Position numbers and translations under genes: made by a program. Below, piece after piece: positions 20,986-31,316 of a DNA stretch of 64,000 nt (positions are counted from its first letter, which is position 1; each line of letters opens with the position of its first letter). The notes below the pieces were generated by a model. The model did no database searches and was not told the DNA's origin. It saw nothing but the letters and a program-made list of their open reading frames with translations. Source of the stretch: Candidatus Corynebacterium gallistercoris (GTDB taxonomy: Bacteria; Actinomycetota; Actinomycetes; Mycobacteriales; Mycobacteriaceae); assembly GCA_019114175.1 (NCBI GenBank), contig DXFZ01000111.1, forward strand, positions 1-64,000, in the 5' to 3' direction.

Positions 20986-22134
20986 CTAGCTTGCTGAATT
21001 CGTCAAGAAGGCGAGGAGCTGGGCGCTGACCTGTTCAATCTGGGCTACCGGGCACCGCTCGTCCTTTGTGTGCGCCAGGCCCGGATCGCCCGGCCCGAAA
21101 TTCACGGCGGGCACGCCCAGTTGGGAAAAGCGAGCCACATCGGTCCACCCAAACTTTGCCCGCACGTTGCCACCCGTGGCGGCGATGAGGCTGGCAGCCG
21201 CAGGTTGATTGAGTCCGGGGAGGGCGGCCGCGGCGGCGTCGTCGAGAAAAAGAGAAAAACCATCCGCCGGGGACTCGGGAGTGCCTACCCCCAGCACCTC
21301 CCACACATGCTCGAGGGCTTCGTCCACGGAACGGTTCGGGGCGAAGCGGAAGTTGATGAATGCCCAGGCCTCATCCGGGATGGTGTTTGTGGCCACGCCG
21401 GACTCCGCCACCACGGCGTTGAGGCCCTCCTTGTAGGTCAGGCCATCGATGACCACATCCTGCGGCTGGTAGTCCCCCACCCGCACGATCACGCGGGCGA
21501 GCTTGTGCAGAGCGTTTTCACCCAGCCATGCGCGCGCGGAATGGGCACGTGTGCCGTGGGCGGTGACCTTGACGCGGATGGTGCCCTGGCAGCCGGCCTC
21601 GATCATCGCGCCCGAAGGCTCGCCCAGCAGCGCGAGGTTCCCCTCCAACAGGTGCGGGTCAGACTGGGCGAGGTGGTTCAGGCCGTTGTACTTGGTGGCG
21701 ACCTCCTCGCCCTCATACAGCACCAAGGTGAGGTCACAGGCGAGGCGATCATCATTGGCCAGGTGCGCAAACGCATTGATGTAGCAGGCCGCGCCGGACT
21801 TCATGTCCACGCTGCCCAGGCCGAAGATCGTGTCCTCCCCCGTGGCCGGATCCTCGCCGCGGCGGGAGGGAAGATTATCCGCCGGGGGGACCGTATCGAT
21901 GTGGCCAGCGAGGACGATTCTGTCCCCCAACCCCCGGTTCGTGCGGGCCACCAGGGTGTTGCCGCTGCGGGTCAGCTCCACGTTGTCGATGGAGGCCAAG
22001 CCGGGTTCGAGCAGGTCGACGATCTGCTGTTCCTGGTGGGACTCGCTGTACACATCCACCAGTTGGCGAGTGAGGGTGACCGCGTCCGCGTAGATGTCGA
22101 TGGTTTGTGCCGTGTCATTCGTGTTCATCTTCAC
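20986..22134 (-). CDS. dapE: Succinyl-diaminopimelate desuccinylase
   Basis: M20 peptidase motifs (VLAGHIDTVPPADN, YEGEEVA). Confidence 0.92.
   Translation of the reverse strand: MKMNTNDTAQTIDIYADAVTLTRQLVDVYSESHQEQQIVDLLEPGLASIDNVELTRSGNTLVARTNRGLGDRIVLAGHIDTVPPADNLPSRRGEDPATGEDTIFGLGSVDMKSGAACYINAFAHLANDDRLACDLTLVLYEGEEVATKYNGLNHLAQSDPHLLEGNLALLGEPSGAMIEAGCQGTIRVKVTAHGTRAHSARAWLGENALHKLARVIVRVGDYQPQDVVIDGLTYKEGLNAVVAESGVATNTIPDEAWAFINFRFAPNRSVDEALEHVWEVLGVGTPESPADGFSLFLDDAAAAALPGLNQPAAASLIAATGGNVRAKFGWTDVARFSQLGVPAVNFGPGDPGLAHTKDERCPVAQIEQVSAQLLAFLTNSAS
21232..21259 (+). repeat. Dispersed element, variant
   Basis: ggcggcgtcgtcgagaaaaagagaaaaa. Confidence 0.45.
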
Positions 22135-22244
22135 CGATCCTAGGCTCTCCTAGGCTGGCGCGCTCGGGGCACCGGGGTGGGGTGACCCCCGCGATTACAC
22201 GGGTAATGCTATGGATCACAAGACAATGTGGTCTAATTTCAGCT

Positions 22245-23651
22245 ATGTCTAGCCACACAACTACCGCCGCTGAGGGCGCGCAGCCGGGAGCGGGCCCGGC
22301 GAACCAGCTGGGGCATGGCCTCAAGACCCGCCACCTGACCATGATGGGACTGGGCTCCGCCGTGGGCGCGGGCCTGTTCCTCGGCACCGGCGTGGGCATC
22401 CAGGCCGCAGGCCCCGCCGTGCTGCTTTCCTACGCGGTCGCCGGAATCCTGGTCATCTTTGTCATGCAGATGCTGGGCGAGCTCGCCGCTGCCCGGCCTG
22501 CCTCTGGCACCTTCGCCACCTATGGCCGGATGGCCTTTGGCGATTGGGCTGGCTTCTCCCTGGGCTGGCTGTACTGGTTCATGCTCATCATGGTGATGGG
22601 CGCGGAGATCACCGGCGCCGGTGCCATCATGGGCAACTGGTTTGGCGTGGACGGGTGGATTCCCGGCCTGGTGGCCGTGGTGATCTTCACCATCGTCAAC
22701 CTTGCTGCCGTGCGCGGCTTCGGCGAGTTCGAGTACTGGTTCGCCTTCATCAAGGTCGCCGTGATCGTGCTGTTCCTCATCATCGGTCTGGGCCTGCTGT
22801 TCAGCTTCTTCCCGGATTATGACTCCCCGGGCTTGAGCCACTTTTCGGACTTCGCCCCGAACGGCTTCGCCGGCGTGGCAGCGGGTCTGCTGGCTGTGGC
22901 CTTCGCCTTCGGCGGCATCGAGATTGTGACCATCGCCGCCGCTGAGTCTGAGAAGCCCTCCGAGTCCATCGCCAGCGCCGTGCGGGCCGTGATCTGGCGC
23001 ATCTCCATCTTCTACTTGGGCGCGGTGTTCATCATCACCGCCCTCCTGCCATACGAGACCTTGGGCGCTGCCGAAGGCGCTGCGGACTCCCCCTTCACCC
23101 GCGTGCTGGCACTGGCCAATATCCCCGGCGTGGTGGAGTTCATGGAGGTCATCATCGTGCTGGCGCTGCTGAGTGCATTCAACGCACAGATTTACGCCAC
23201 CAGTCGCCTGATGTACAGCTTCTCCAAGACCGGCTACGCGCCGAAGTTCTTCCGCCCGGTCAACGCCAACCGCGTTCCGATCCGCGCGGTGTGGTGCTCC
23301 CTCGTGTTCGCCTTCGCCTCCGTGGCTCTGCAGGTGTGGGGACCTCCGAACCTCATCAGCATTCTGTTCAACGCCGTGGGCGGCTCCCTGCTGGTCATCT
23401 GGGTCATGATCGGCCTGTCCCAGATCAAGCTCCACCCGCAGCTGGAGGCAGAAGGATCCCTCAAGGTACGCATGTGGGCCTACCCCGTGTTGCCGTGGTT
23501 CACCATCGTCATGCTGGCCGGCCTGGCGCTGCTGATGTTGTTTGACGAAGGCGCGCGCATGCAGGTCATCACCGTGTCCATCGCTTTCGCCGTGCTGTGT
23601 GGCTTGGGCTTCGTGGTCCAGAACCGCGGGCACATTACCCACGAGGACTAG
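22245..23651 (+). CDS. Amino acid permease (APC family)
   Basis: LKTRHLTMMGLGSAVGAGLFLGTGVGIQAAGPAVLLSY; 12 TM-like. Confidence 0.9.
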   Translation: MSSHTTTAAEGAQPGAGPANQLGHGLKTRHLTMMGLGSAVGAGLFLGTGVGIQAAGPAVLLSYAVAGILVIFVMQMLGELAAARPASGTFATYGRMAFGDWAGFSLGWLYWFMLIMVMGAEITGAGAIMGNWFGVDGWIPGLVAVVIFTIVNLAAVRGFGEFEYWFAFIKVAVIVLFLIIGLGLLFSFFPDYDSPGLSHFSDFAPNGFAGVAAGLLAVAFAFGGIEIVTIAAAESEKPSESIASAVRAVIWRISIFYLGAVFIITALLPYETLGAAEGAADSPFTRVLALANIPGVVEFMEVIIVLALLSAFNAQIYATSRLMYSFSKTGYAPKFFRPVNANRVPIRAVWCSLVFAFASVALQVWGPPNLISILFNAVGGSLLVIWVMIGLSQIKLHPQLEAEGSLKVRMWAYPVLPWFTIVMLAGLALLMLFDEGARMQVITVSIAFAVLCGLGFVVQNRGHITHED

Positions 23652-23695
23652 CACCCTGCCAGCTCCGGTGGCCGAGTCAAGTAGAATCGGCCACT

Positions 23696-24682
23696 ATGAC
23701 TGGAGCTATTGGACAAGGATTCGCAACTCTTACTTCTGAAGGAACCGTGCTGGACGCATGGTTCTACGATTTTGATCTCACCGACCAGCCGGGGGGCGCT
23801 GGCGAGGCCGGTACGCAGCAGCTGGAGACCACTGACGTGGATTCCGCGCTGCAGCAGCTGGCGGGGGAAGACGAGCTGCGCGGCACCACCCGCGTGGCCA
23901 TCCGCACCACCATCACGGACCTGGACGACGCTCCTGGTGACGCCTATGACGCGTACCTGCGCCTCCACCTCATCTCCGGCCGCCGCATCCAGCCCCACGG
24001 CTGCAACCTGGACGGCGTCTTCGGCAAGCTCAGCAACGTCGTATGGACCAACCACGGCCCCTGCGCAGTGGAGGGCTTCGAAGCCGTGCGTGCCCGCCTG
24101 CAGGCCGCTCGTGGCCCGGTGACCATCTACAGCGTGGACAAGTTCCCCCGCATGGTCGATTACGTGGTGCCCTCCGGTGTGCGCATCGGTGACGCTGACC
24201 GCGTCCGCCTCGGCGCCCACTTGGCCGAAGGCACCACCGTCATGCACGAGGGCTTCGTCAACTTCAACGCCGGCACCTTGGGCTCCTCCATGGTGGAGGG
24301 CCGCATCTCCGGCGGCGTTGTCGTGGGCAATGGTTCCGATGTGGGCGGCGGTGCCTCCATTATGGGCACCCTCTCCGGGGGCGGCAAGCAGGTCATTTCC
24401 ATCGGTGAGCGCTGCCTGCTGGGCGCCAACTCGGGCGTGGGCATCTCCCTGGGTGATGACGTGACCGTGGAAGCCGGCCTGTACGTCACCTTCGGCACCA
24501 AGGTCACCGTCTACGGCACCGTGGCCGAGGAGGCCGACGTGGAAGACGGCACCGTGGTCAAGGCCGCAGAGCTCAACGGCCGCAGCAACATCCTGTTCCG
24601 CCGCAACTCCACCACCGGCGTGGTGGAGGCCGTGCCCTCCGCAAACGCCGTGGAGCTCAATAGCGAGCTGCACGCCAACTAG
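23696..24682 (+). CDS. dapD: Tetrahydrodipicolinate N-succinyltransferase
   Basis: Actinobacterial DapD, left-handed beta-helix hexapeptide region; start MTGAIGQGFATLTSEGTVLDAWF. Confidence 0.93.
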   Translation: MTGAIGQGFATLTSEGTVLDAWFYDFDLTDQPGGAGEAGTQQLETTDVDSALQQLAGEDELRGTTRVAIRTTITDLDDAPGDAYDAYLRLHLISGRRIQPHGCNLDGVFGKLSNVVWTNHGPCAVEGFEAVRARLQAARGPVTIYSVDKFPRMVDYVVPSGVRIGDADRVRLGAHLAEGTTVMHEGFVNFNAGTLGSSMVEGRISGGVVVGNGSDVGGGASIMGTLSGGGKQVISIGERCLLGANSGVGISLGDDVTVEAGLYVTFGTKVTVYGTVAEEADVEDGTVVKAAELNGRSNILFRRNSTTGVVEAVPSANAVELNSELHAN

Positions 24683-24696
24683 CTTGCCCCGCTCCC

Positions 24697-25620
24697 ATGG
24701 CACACTCTGATCACGACCACAGCCAGCACCACAGCCACGCCCCCACCGGCGGCAAGAAGCTGCTGTTCGTGATCGCCATGACCGCCGTGATCTTCCTCGC
24801 GGAGCTCATCGGCGGCCTCCTCTCCGGCTCCCTCGCCTTGCTGGCGGATGCCGGTCACATGCTCTCCGATTCCGCGGGCCTCGTCATCGCCGGCATCGCC
24901 ATGGCCATCGGGACCAAGTCCGCCACCCGCGCGTCCACCTACGGCTTCCGGCGCGCTGAGGTCCTCGCCGCCGCCGTAAACGCAATCTCCGTGGCAGCCA
25001 TCGCCATCGTCATCCTCATCCAGGCTCTCCGTCGCCTGGGAGACCCCGCTGATATCCACACCACCGCCATGGCCTCCGTTGCCGTGATTGGGCTCGTTGC
25101 CAACATCATCGCCGCGGTCATTCTCCACGGTTCCGCCCAGCAGTCGATGAACCTCAAGGGCGCGTACCTGCACGTTCTTGCTGATCTCATGGGTTCGGTG
25201 GCGGTCATCGTGGCGGCGATCATCATCGCCACAACCGGGTGGCAGTGGGCCGATACGGTGGCCTCCATCATCATCGTGGCGATCATCATTCCCCGCGCGT
25301 GGCAGCTGCTGGCCCAGGCTGGCCGGGTCCTCATGGAGCAGGTGCCGGCGGGCGTGGACACCGCCGCGATCCAACGCGACATTGAGGCCCTCCCCGGCGT
25401 GATTCACGCCCACGACCTGCATGTCTGGTCGGTGGGTGGTCAGGACCTCGTAGCCACGGTCCATGTGGTTGCCGATGATGGTTTTTTGGGGGCGACGCCA
25501 CCCGCCTGCTCCCTCCTCGATTCAGTCCAGGGCCTGCTGCGGGATCGGCACTCCATCACTCATGCGACAGTGCAGATTGAGCACCCCGGCCACGCTGAAC
25601 ACGAGTCCGGCGTGTGCTAG
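24697..25620 (+). CDS. Cation diffusion facilitator transporter
   Basis: HDHSQHHSH N-terminus; LALLADAGHMLSDSAGLVIA. Confidence 0.92.
   Translation: MAHSDHDHSQHHSHAPTGGKKLLFVIAMTAVIFLAELIGGLLSGSLALLADAGHMLSDSAGLVIAGIAMAIGTKSATRASTYGFRRAEVLAAAVNAISVAAIAIVILIQALRRLGDPADIHTTAMASVAVIGLVANIIAAVILHGSAQQSMNLKGAYLHVLADLMGSVAVIVAAIIIATTGWQWADTVASIIIVAIIIPRAWQLLAQAGRVLMEQVPAGVDTAAIQRDIEALPGVIHAHDLHVWSVGGQDLVATVHVVADDGFLGATPPACSLLDSVQGLLRDRHSITHATVQIEHPGHAEHESGVC
25482..25503 (-). repeat. Dispersed element
   Basis: ttttttgggggcgacgccaccc. Confidence 0.9.
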
Positions 25621-26479
25621 CCGCCTCCAAGCGCATCTCGATCTCCTCGGCCACCAGCTGCAGGGGCTCCTCTGGGCGGACATCCTTGGGGATGGGGTGG
25701 TAATCAGGGTACGTGTCATCCCCCACGATGGGCGCGCCCAGGTGGTTCATGAGCACCCGCAGCTGATGGGTGTGCCCCGTGGCGGGTTCCAAGCGGTACG
25801 TCGCCAGTGCCTCCCCGCCAGGACCAACGTGGGTGGATTCCTTCGTCACCATCGTCCGCGTCATCACCGAGCCCTTCACCTGCGGTGTCCCCACCACCTT
25901 GACCTGCGGGTCCCCCTTGACCTTGAGCATGCGCAGGCGCTGCAGCTGCGCCTGCCCCTCCTCCAGCCAGGGCAGGTCTGGGGCTGTGGCACGGTAGACC
26001 TTGTGGGCCTCTCCGCGCTGGAACTGCTGGTGCAGCATCCGGCGAGTGTCTGGCCGCTTGGATAGCACCAGCAGCCCTGCCGTCCATCGGTCCAGCCGGT
26101 GCACAGCCACGAGGTCCGGCTCATTCCGGCGCACTCGCAGCAGGGACTGCACGGTGGCGCGCAGCAACCCGCCATTCGGCGTGGAGGGCAGGCCGTGTGG
26201 TTTGTCCACCACGAGGGCGTCCTCGGTCTCCGCCACGACGGGGATAGGCAGGCCCAGCAACCACTCCGGCTCTGCTGGGAGTTCGGGGTGCACCCAGGTT
26301 GGCGTCGCAGAAAAAAGAGCCTGACCAGGAGACAAGATGGTGCCCGCGGCAAATGGAGAATCTCCCGCGGCGGCCGCGATGTATTCCCGGCCATCGTCTG
26401 GGACCTCGCCGCGTAACACGACCCGCACGGCGGACACACCGTGACGCGGCTCCGGCCGCCACCGCTCAAGCGCGGGCAT
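25556..26479 (-). CDS. RluA-family pseudouridine synthase
   Basis: VHRLDRWTAGLLVLSK; TGHTHQLRVLMNHLGAPIVGDDTY. Confidence 0.9.
   Translation of the reverse strand: MPALERWRPEPRHGVSAVRVVLRGEVPDDGREYIAAAAGDSPFAAGTILSPGQALFSATPTWVHPELPAEPEWLLGLPIPVVAETEDALVVDKPHGLPSTPNGGLLRATVQSLLRVRRNEPDLVAVHRLDRWTAGLLVLSKRPDTRRMLHQQFQRGEAHKVYRATAPDLPWLEEGQAQLQRLRMLKVKGDPQVKVVGTPQVKGSVMTRTMVTKESTHVGPGGEALATYRLEPATGHTHQLRVLMNHLGAPIVGDDTYPDYHPIPKDVRPEEPLQLVAEEIEMRLEAASTRRTRVQRGRGAQSALSHE
26297..26316 (+). repeat. Dispersed element
   Basis: ggttggcgtcgcagaaaaaa. Confidence 0.8.
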
Positions 26480-26485
26480 ACAAAC

Positions 26486-27607
26486 TTAAGAGTTCGCCGC
26501 GGCGTGCAGGCGAGCGGCGGCGGCCTCGATCTGCTCGTCCGTGGCGGTCAGCCCGATGCGCACGTACTTGGTGCCGGCGGGCCCGTAGAACTCGCCCGGG
26601 GCAACGAGGATGCCCAGGGCGGCCAACCGGTCCACGGTCGCGCGACCATCCGTGCCCTCCGTGGCCCACAGGTACAGACCGGCCTCGGAGTGCTCCACGG
26701 TGAAGCCGGACTCCTCCAGCGCAGCTTTGAGCAACTGGCGGCGGTGGCGGTAAAGCTCCTTCTGCAGGATCTCATGGCCATCCTCCGCCAGGCCGGCGAC
26801 CATGGCCGCCTGGATGGGGCCAGGGTTCATCAGCCCGGCGTGGCGGCGAACCTCCAGCAGCTCCTGGATGAGCCCGGCATCGCCGGCCAACCAGCCAGCC
26901 CGGTAGCTCGCCATGTTGGAGGTTTTGGACAGCGAATGGACGGCGATGAGGTTGGTGAAGTCACCATCGCACACGGCAGGGTCCAGGATGGAGACGGGCT
27001 TGTCCCCCTCCCACCCCAGGCCGAGGTAGCACTCGTCAGAAACCACGATGGTCCCGCGCGTGCGGGCGAAGTCCACGACCTTGCGCAGGTGCTCCACGCC
27101 CAGCACGCGGCCGTGGGGGTTCGCCGGGGAATTGATGTAGATCAGCGCAGGGGTCTGCGGGCCCAGCTTGAGCAGGGAGTCACTGCGCACCACGGAGGCA
27201 CCGGCGAGCTTCGCGGAAACCTCATAGGTGGGGTAGGCGAGCTCCGGGATGACAACCGTGTGCCCCTCCCCCAAGCCTAGGAGGGTGGGCAGCCACGCGA
27301 TGGCCTCCTTGGTGCCCACGACCGGCAGCACGTTGGCCTGTGGATCCAGCCCTTCTACGCCGAAGCGCCGCTGCATCGCACCCACGATGGCCTGCTGCAA
27401 AGCCGGGGTGCCCTTCGTCTGGGGGTAGCCCGGCGCAGCGGCGGCCTCCGTGAGCGCCAGCTGAATGCTCGGCGCCACGGGGTCAACGGGGGTTCCCACG
27501 GAGAGATCGACGATCCCTTCCGGGTGGGCCTGGGCTGTCTTCTTCGCTTCCGCGAGAGAATCCCAGGGGAAATCCGGCAGGCGCTGGCCAACGGGAGTGC
27601 GGTTCAT
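26486..27607 (-). CDS. dapC: Succinyldiaminopimelate aminotransferase
   Basis: PLP class I/II aminotransferase (VHSLSKTSNMASYRAGW); adjacent to fdxA. Confidence 0.9.
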   Translation of the reverse strand: MNRTPVGQRLPDFPWDSLAEAKKTAQAHPEGIVDLSVGTPVDPVAPSIQLALTEAAAAPGYPQTKGTPALQQAIVGAMQRRFGVEGLDPQANVLPVVGTKEAIAWLPTLLGLGEGHTVVIPELAYPTYEVSAKLAGASVVRSDSLLKLGPQTPALIYINSPANPHGRVLGVEHLRKVVDFARTRGTIVVSDECYLGLGWEGDKPVSILDPAVCDGDFTNLIAVHSLSKTSNMASYRAGWLAGDAGLIQELLEVRRHAGLMNPGPIQAAMVAGLAEDGHEILQKELYRHRRQLLKAALEESGFTVEHSEAGLYLWATEGTDGRATVDRLAALGILVAPGEFYGPAGTKYVRIGLTATDEQIEAAAARLHAAANS

Positions 27608-27610
27608 GGG

Positions 27611-27931
27611 TTACTCAGCCTGGGGTGGGAGCGCGGCGACCAGTGGGGCGTCAAAGTCCTGCGGACCCAGCTTGGCCGCGCCGCCCGGGGAGCCTAGGTC
27701 ATCGAAGAAGGCCGCGTTGGCATCGTTGTACTCTTCCCACTCGTCCGGCACATCATCTTCGTAGAAGATGGCCTCCACGGGGCACACGGGCTCACAAGCG
27801 CCGCAGTCCACGCACTCGTCTGGGTGGATGTACAGGGAGCGCTTGCCCTCATAGATGCAGTCCACGGGGCACTCTTCCACACACGCCCGGTCCATCACGT
27901 CTACACATGGCTGCGCAATCGTGTAGGTCAT
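27611..27931 (-). CDS. fdxA: Ferredoxin
   Basis: [43 protein letters not shown]. Confidence 0.96.
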   Translation of the reverse strand: MTYTIAQPCVDVMDRACVEECPVDCIYEGKRSLYIHPDECVDCGACEPVCPVEAIFYEDDVPDEWEEYNDANAAFFDDLGSPGGAAKLGPQDFDAPLVAALPPQAE

Positions 27932-28000
27932 TTCTTCTATTCCCTACCCTTTCCGGCAAAAAGTCTTTTAGTCTAAAACACTGCAGATATAGCTATTTTG

Positions 28001-28480
28001 TCACTGTTGGGCTGGAGTGACCAACCGAGCTAAGACTGGCCACACCGCGCCTGCGGTACCCGCTATGAGGAGCAACATCGCCCACATGGAGGAGGGCACC
28101 AGGGTGTCCCCTCCGAAGGGCAGCGTGGGCCAGGCGGCCAGAATGACAAATCCCATCACCCACACGGCAGCGGGAATGGCGGCGATGGCCAGGTTGTTCG
28201 TCCACAACAAGGCCGTCTTCGTGATCGCACGGTTGAACCACGGCGCGAAGAGCAGCGTCCACGGCAGCGGATAATGCACATCACCGATGGTAATGCGCGT
28301 CCCGATGTACAACACGGAAATGAACAGCCCGAACAGGGCGCCGATGCTGAGCCACACGATGCCCCACACGCGCTCTGCGCGCGTGGTGTCACGCCGCACC
28401 TGGGATTTGGTGGGATGGCCCCAATTGGGCTCATCCGACAATCCGGTGCTCGTTGGTTGCTGTGCGTTCACTCTTGACAC
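28001..28480 (-). CDS. Conserved membrane protein (159 aa)
   Basis: TM helices; conserved-looking position between fdxA and mshB. Confidence 0.75.
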   Translation of the reverse strand: MSRVNAQQPTSTGLSDEPNWGHPTKSQVRRDTTRAERVWGIVWLSIGALFGLFISVLYIGTRITIGDVHYPLPWTLLFAPWFNRAITKTALLWTNNLAIAAIPAAVWVMGFVILAAWPTLPFGGDTLVPSSMWAMLLLIAGTAGAVWPVLARLVTPAQQ

Positions 28481-28564
28481 TCTACGCCTCTAGACCGATC
28501 TGTTCACATTGGGGCGGGTTGGTGCGGGTAGGGGCGAGCGGGGATGCATGTGTAGCGACGTTTC

Positions 28565-29473
28565 TCAAGCGCCCGCTGCCCGGTATCCCACGGTATAGCT
28601 TTCCACAGCCAGCAGAGGCTGAGTAATCAAGTTAGACAAACAGAATGCGCCCAGCTGCGAGTTCCTTGGCTCCGGGTTCACGTCGCTGACCTGACCATCG
28701 GCGACCCAGATTTGCGTAGCGTGCGCCCGCATGGCCTCTACCTTGGCCACCAAGTCCGGACCTTCACCCTTCACGCGGAAAGTCACCTCGGCGGCATCCA
28801 CCGCGGCGATCTCCCCGTCTTCCGGCCAGCGCCACCCCGGTGGCGGCGCATCATCGTACGCTTCTCGCAGCCGGATGAGTGCCTCATCCACGCGTTGGCG
28901 CTCGGTGACACACCACCAGATCTCGCGCACGATCGGCTCGTCCTCCCGCTCCATCCTTTCGACCGCCGCATGGGTGACACGGTGGGCTCGGATGTGGTCT
29001 GGGTGCCCATAGCCGCCGTCAGGACCGTAGGTCACCACCACCTCTGGACCGAATTCCCGGATCTTCTCCACCAGCTGCGTCACCTGCTGGTCAAACTTTT
29101 CTTGCCCTTCCCCCGCGAAGGCCCGCTCCATACGAATGGACTCGCTGCCCGCCATCCCGGAGTCACGCCAGGCGCCCACGCCACCCAGGAACTGCGGTCC
29201 CCCTTCAATGCCCAACGCTTCCAGCGCACGCTGCAGTTCCGCGATGCGGTATCCGCCGAGCAAGCCGGTACCGCCCTCGCGTTGAGTGGGGGTCACGAGG
29301 TTCTGATACTTCTCCCCGATCACCTCGCCTTCCTCGCCCATCGTGCACGTCACCACCTGCACGTCCACGCCGGTGCGCACTGCTTGGGCAAGCATAAGGC
29401 CGGTCCAGATTGATTCGTCGTCCGGGTGCGCGTGCACCGCCAGCATCCGCTGCACATTGTCTAGCGTGCTCAC
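28565..29473 (-). CDS. mshB: Mycothiol biosynthesis deacetylase MshB
   Basis: LAVHAHPDDESIWTGLMLAQA; GPDGGYGHPDHIRAH. Confidence 0.92.
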   Translation of the reverse strand: MSTLDNVQRMLAVHAHPDDESIWTGLMLAQAVRTGVDVQVVTCTMGEEGEVIGEKYQNLVTPTQREGGTGLLGGYRIAELQRALEALGIEGGPQFLGGVGAWRDSGMAGSESIRMERAFAGEGQEKFDQQVTQLVEKIREFGPEVVVTYGPDGGYGHPDHIRAHRVTHAAVERMEREDEPIVREIWWCVTERQRVDEALIRLREAYDDAPPPGWRWPEDGEIAAVDAAEVTFRVKGEGPDLVAKVEAMRAHATQIWVADGQVSDVNPEPRNSQLGAFCLSNLITQPLLAVESYTVGYRAAGA

Positions 29474-31284
29474 CGTGGCTGTCCCTCCTCGGTCGTCGTC
29501 GCCGTGGAGGTCACCGCACCGCTGGTGCGCTCATCTTCCACCACATCTTCCGCATCGTCATCTTCACCGGGCTTGAACCGCAAGGACCATGTTGGCGCGC
29601 TGACGAAAATGCCACTCGTATCATCCACGGGCCATTCATCCAGCTTCTTCGCCGGGCCAGCCAGCACATCCCGCACCGCCACGATGGAGTCGTCATTGAG
29701 GATCGGCAGCACCGTCGCCTCGTTGGCTATCGCCTGGTCCAGCCGGCCGCGCAGCTCAGCCAGCGTGGCCGCGCCAGTCGTCAAATCCGTGATGTCTTCC
29801 TCAATCTGCTGGTCACACACCGCACCCAGGTTGCCGCCGGTGGGTGCCATATTTTTCGGCGACGCCACCCCCGTCTCCCCCGCCACACCAACACTCGGGG
29901 TCGCTGACGCACCCGTGGCCGCAGCACCGGAAGGGCTGCTGACATGGCCGCACCGGAATTGCTCCGCATAGTCAGCCACGGAATTCGGGCTGGCCTGCCA
30001 CGTCGCCACGGCGTCCACCTCGCCGGATTGCAGCAGCTCGCCGAACAGATCCGCGGGCTCAGCGGTGCGCACGCGCGCCGGATAGCCCGCACGGACCAGC
30101 TGATCGGAGATCGTCCGCGCGGCGACCACGGCATCGGGGTCGTCCGTCGGCGCGCCGATCACCAGCGGCTCCACCTCTGAGTTCGGGCTGGCAACGGTGG
30201 TGGTTCCTTCACCCACGCCCTCAGCCACGGCATTCCAGCTGGGAAACTCCACCGTGTCAGACTCGGCCACGATGTGCGCCACCACGTGTGCATCAATTGC
30301 GCGCAGGTACTTCAGCCGATCCTCGCGGTCCGCCATGGCCTCGCTGGCCTGGTTGAGGACGAGGTTGAGCTGGACCTCTCGCGTCATGGACCGCAGCTGC
30401 ACGTTCTCCAGCTGCTCTAACGTCAGCTGCGTGGTGGCCTGTGGCCGGGTGAGGTAGGCCTGAATCTGTTCCGTGCGCAGCATCTGCGCGCCCGTGGGAT
30501 CATTCGGGATCGTGGTGAAACGGATGATGTCCGTCCGCGCCGGCTGTTCGCCCCAATAGCGGTCATTGCGTTGCAGCTCCACCACGCCGCGCCCGGCATC
30601 CACGCTGCGCACGGTGTAGGCACCGGCGGAGGCGGCCGAGTTCTCGATCATTATCGAGCCGAAGTTCTGCCCCTCACCGCGGTAAATGTGGCTGGGAAGC
30701 AGGTGCTTGAACAGTTCTTTGTAGGCCGCGAAAGGCTCATCGAACGTGACGGTGAAAGAGTTAGCCTTGTTGGCCTCTTCCACGGACTTCACGTGAGAGT
30801 AGACGCCCATCTCCGCAGCCGTTGGCTCGGCGGAGATGGCTTCCACGAGGTACTGGAAGTCAGAAATCGTGATCGGCGTGCCATCGGACCACTGCGCGGC
30901 GGGGTTGAGCGTGTACGTGACCTGCGTGGGGGCCAGCTCATCGTCCGTGACCACGTTGGTCACGAAGTTGCCGTCCACAACGAGCCCCTGGGCGCCGGGC
31001 ACGTAGACGCTCGGCAGCGTGAGGTCAGCAATGGCAGCCACGACCGGGTTGAGGTTGCCCACCACATGCGGGTTCAAGTTCGCCGTGAAGGCGTCCACGC
31101 CCACAGTGATCTCCCGCAGCTCCTCCGCCTTCGGCTCCGGTTGGGCAGTCTGGGACGTGGAAGTTGCCGTGGGGTTATCCACAGTCGGCGCATCACCCGG
31201 GTTGGCCTGGCACGCTGCCAGACCCAATACCATCACCGAGGAGAGGATGCGGCGGGGTGCCGTCGCCACAAAAGAACGAACCAC
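29470..31284 (-). CDS. ABC transporter family 5 substrate-binding lipoprotein
   Basis: LGLAAC lipobox; WSDGTPITISDFQYLVEA. Confidence 0.88.
   Translation of the reverse strand: MVRSFVATAPRRILSSVMVLGLAACQANPGDAPTVDNPTATSTSQTAQPEPKAEELREITVGVDAFTANLNPHVVGNLNPVVAAIADLTLPSVYVPGAQGLVVDGNFVTNVVTDDELAPTQVTYTLNPAAQWSDGTPITISDFQYLVEAISAEPTAAEMGVYSHVKSVEEANKANSFTVTFDEPFAAYKELFKHLLPSHIYRGEGQNFGSIMIENSAASAGAYTVRSVDAGRGVVELQRNDRYWGEQPARTDIIRFTTIPNDPTGAQMLRTEQIQAYLTRPQATTQLTLEQLENVQLRSMTREVQLNLVLNQASEAMADREDRLKYLRAIDAHVVAHIVAESDTVEFPSWNAVAEGVGEGTTTVASPNSEVEPLVIGAPTDDPDAVVAARTISDQLVRAGYPARVRTAEPADLFGELLQSGEVDAVATWQASPNSVADYAEQFRCGHVSSPSGAAATGASATPSVGVAGETGVASPKNMAPTGGNLGAVCDQQIEEDITDLTTGAATLAELRGRLDQAIANEATVLPILNDDSIVAVRDVLAGPAKKLDEWPVDDTSGIFVSAPTWSLRFKPGEDDDAEDVVEDERTSGAVTSTATTTEEGQPR
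29851..29870 (-). repeat. Dispersed element
   Basis: atttttcggcgacgccaccc. Confidence 0.9.
31256..31274 (+). repeat. Dispersed element, one core mismatch
   Basis: ggtgccgtcgccacaaaag. Confidence 0.75.
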
Positions 31285-31316
31285 GATTGCAAGCCTCCGG
31301 CTCTAGAAGTCCAGAA

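Noticed and set aside
22239-23654. 471-aa ORF antisense to the amino acid permease
   Set aside because: Shadow ORF, repetitive H/Q/D/G composition.
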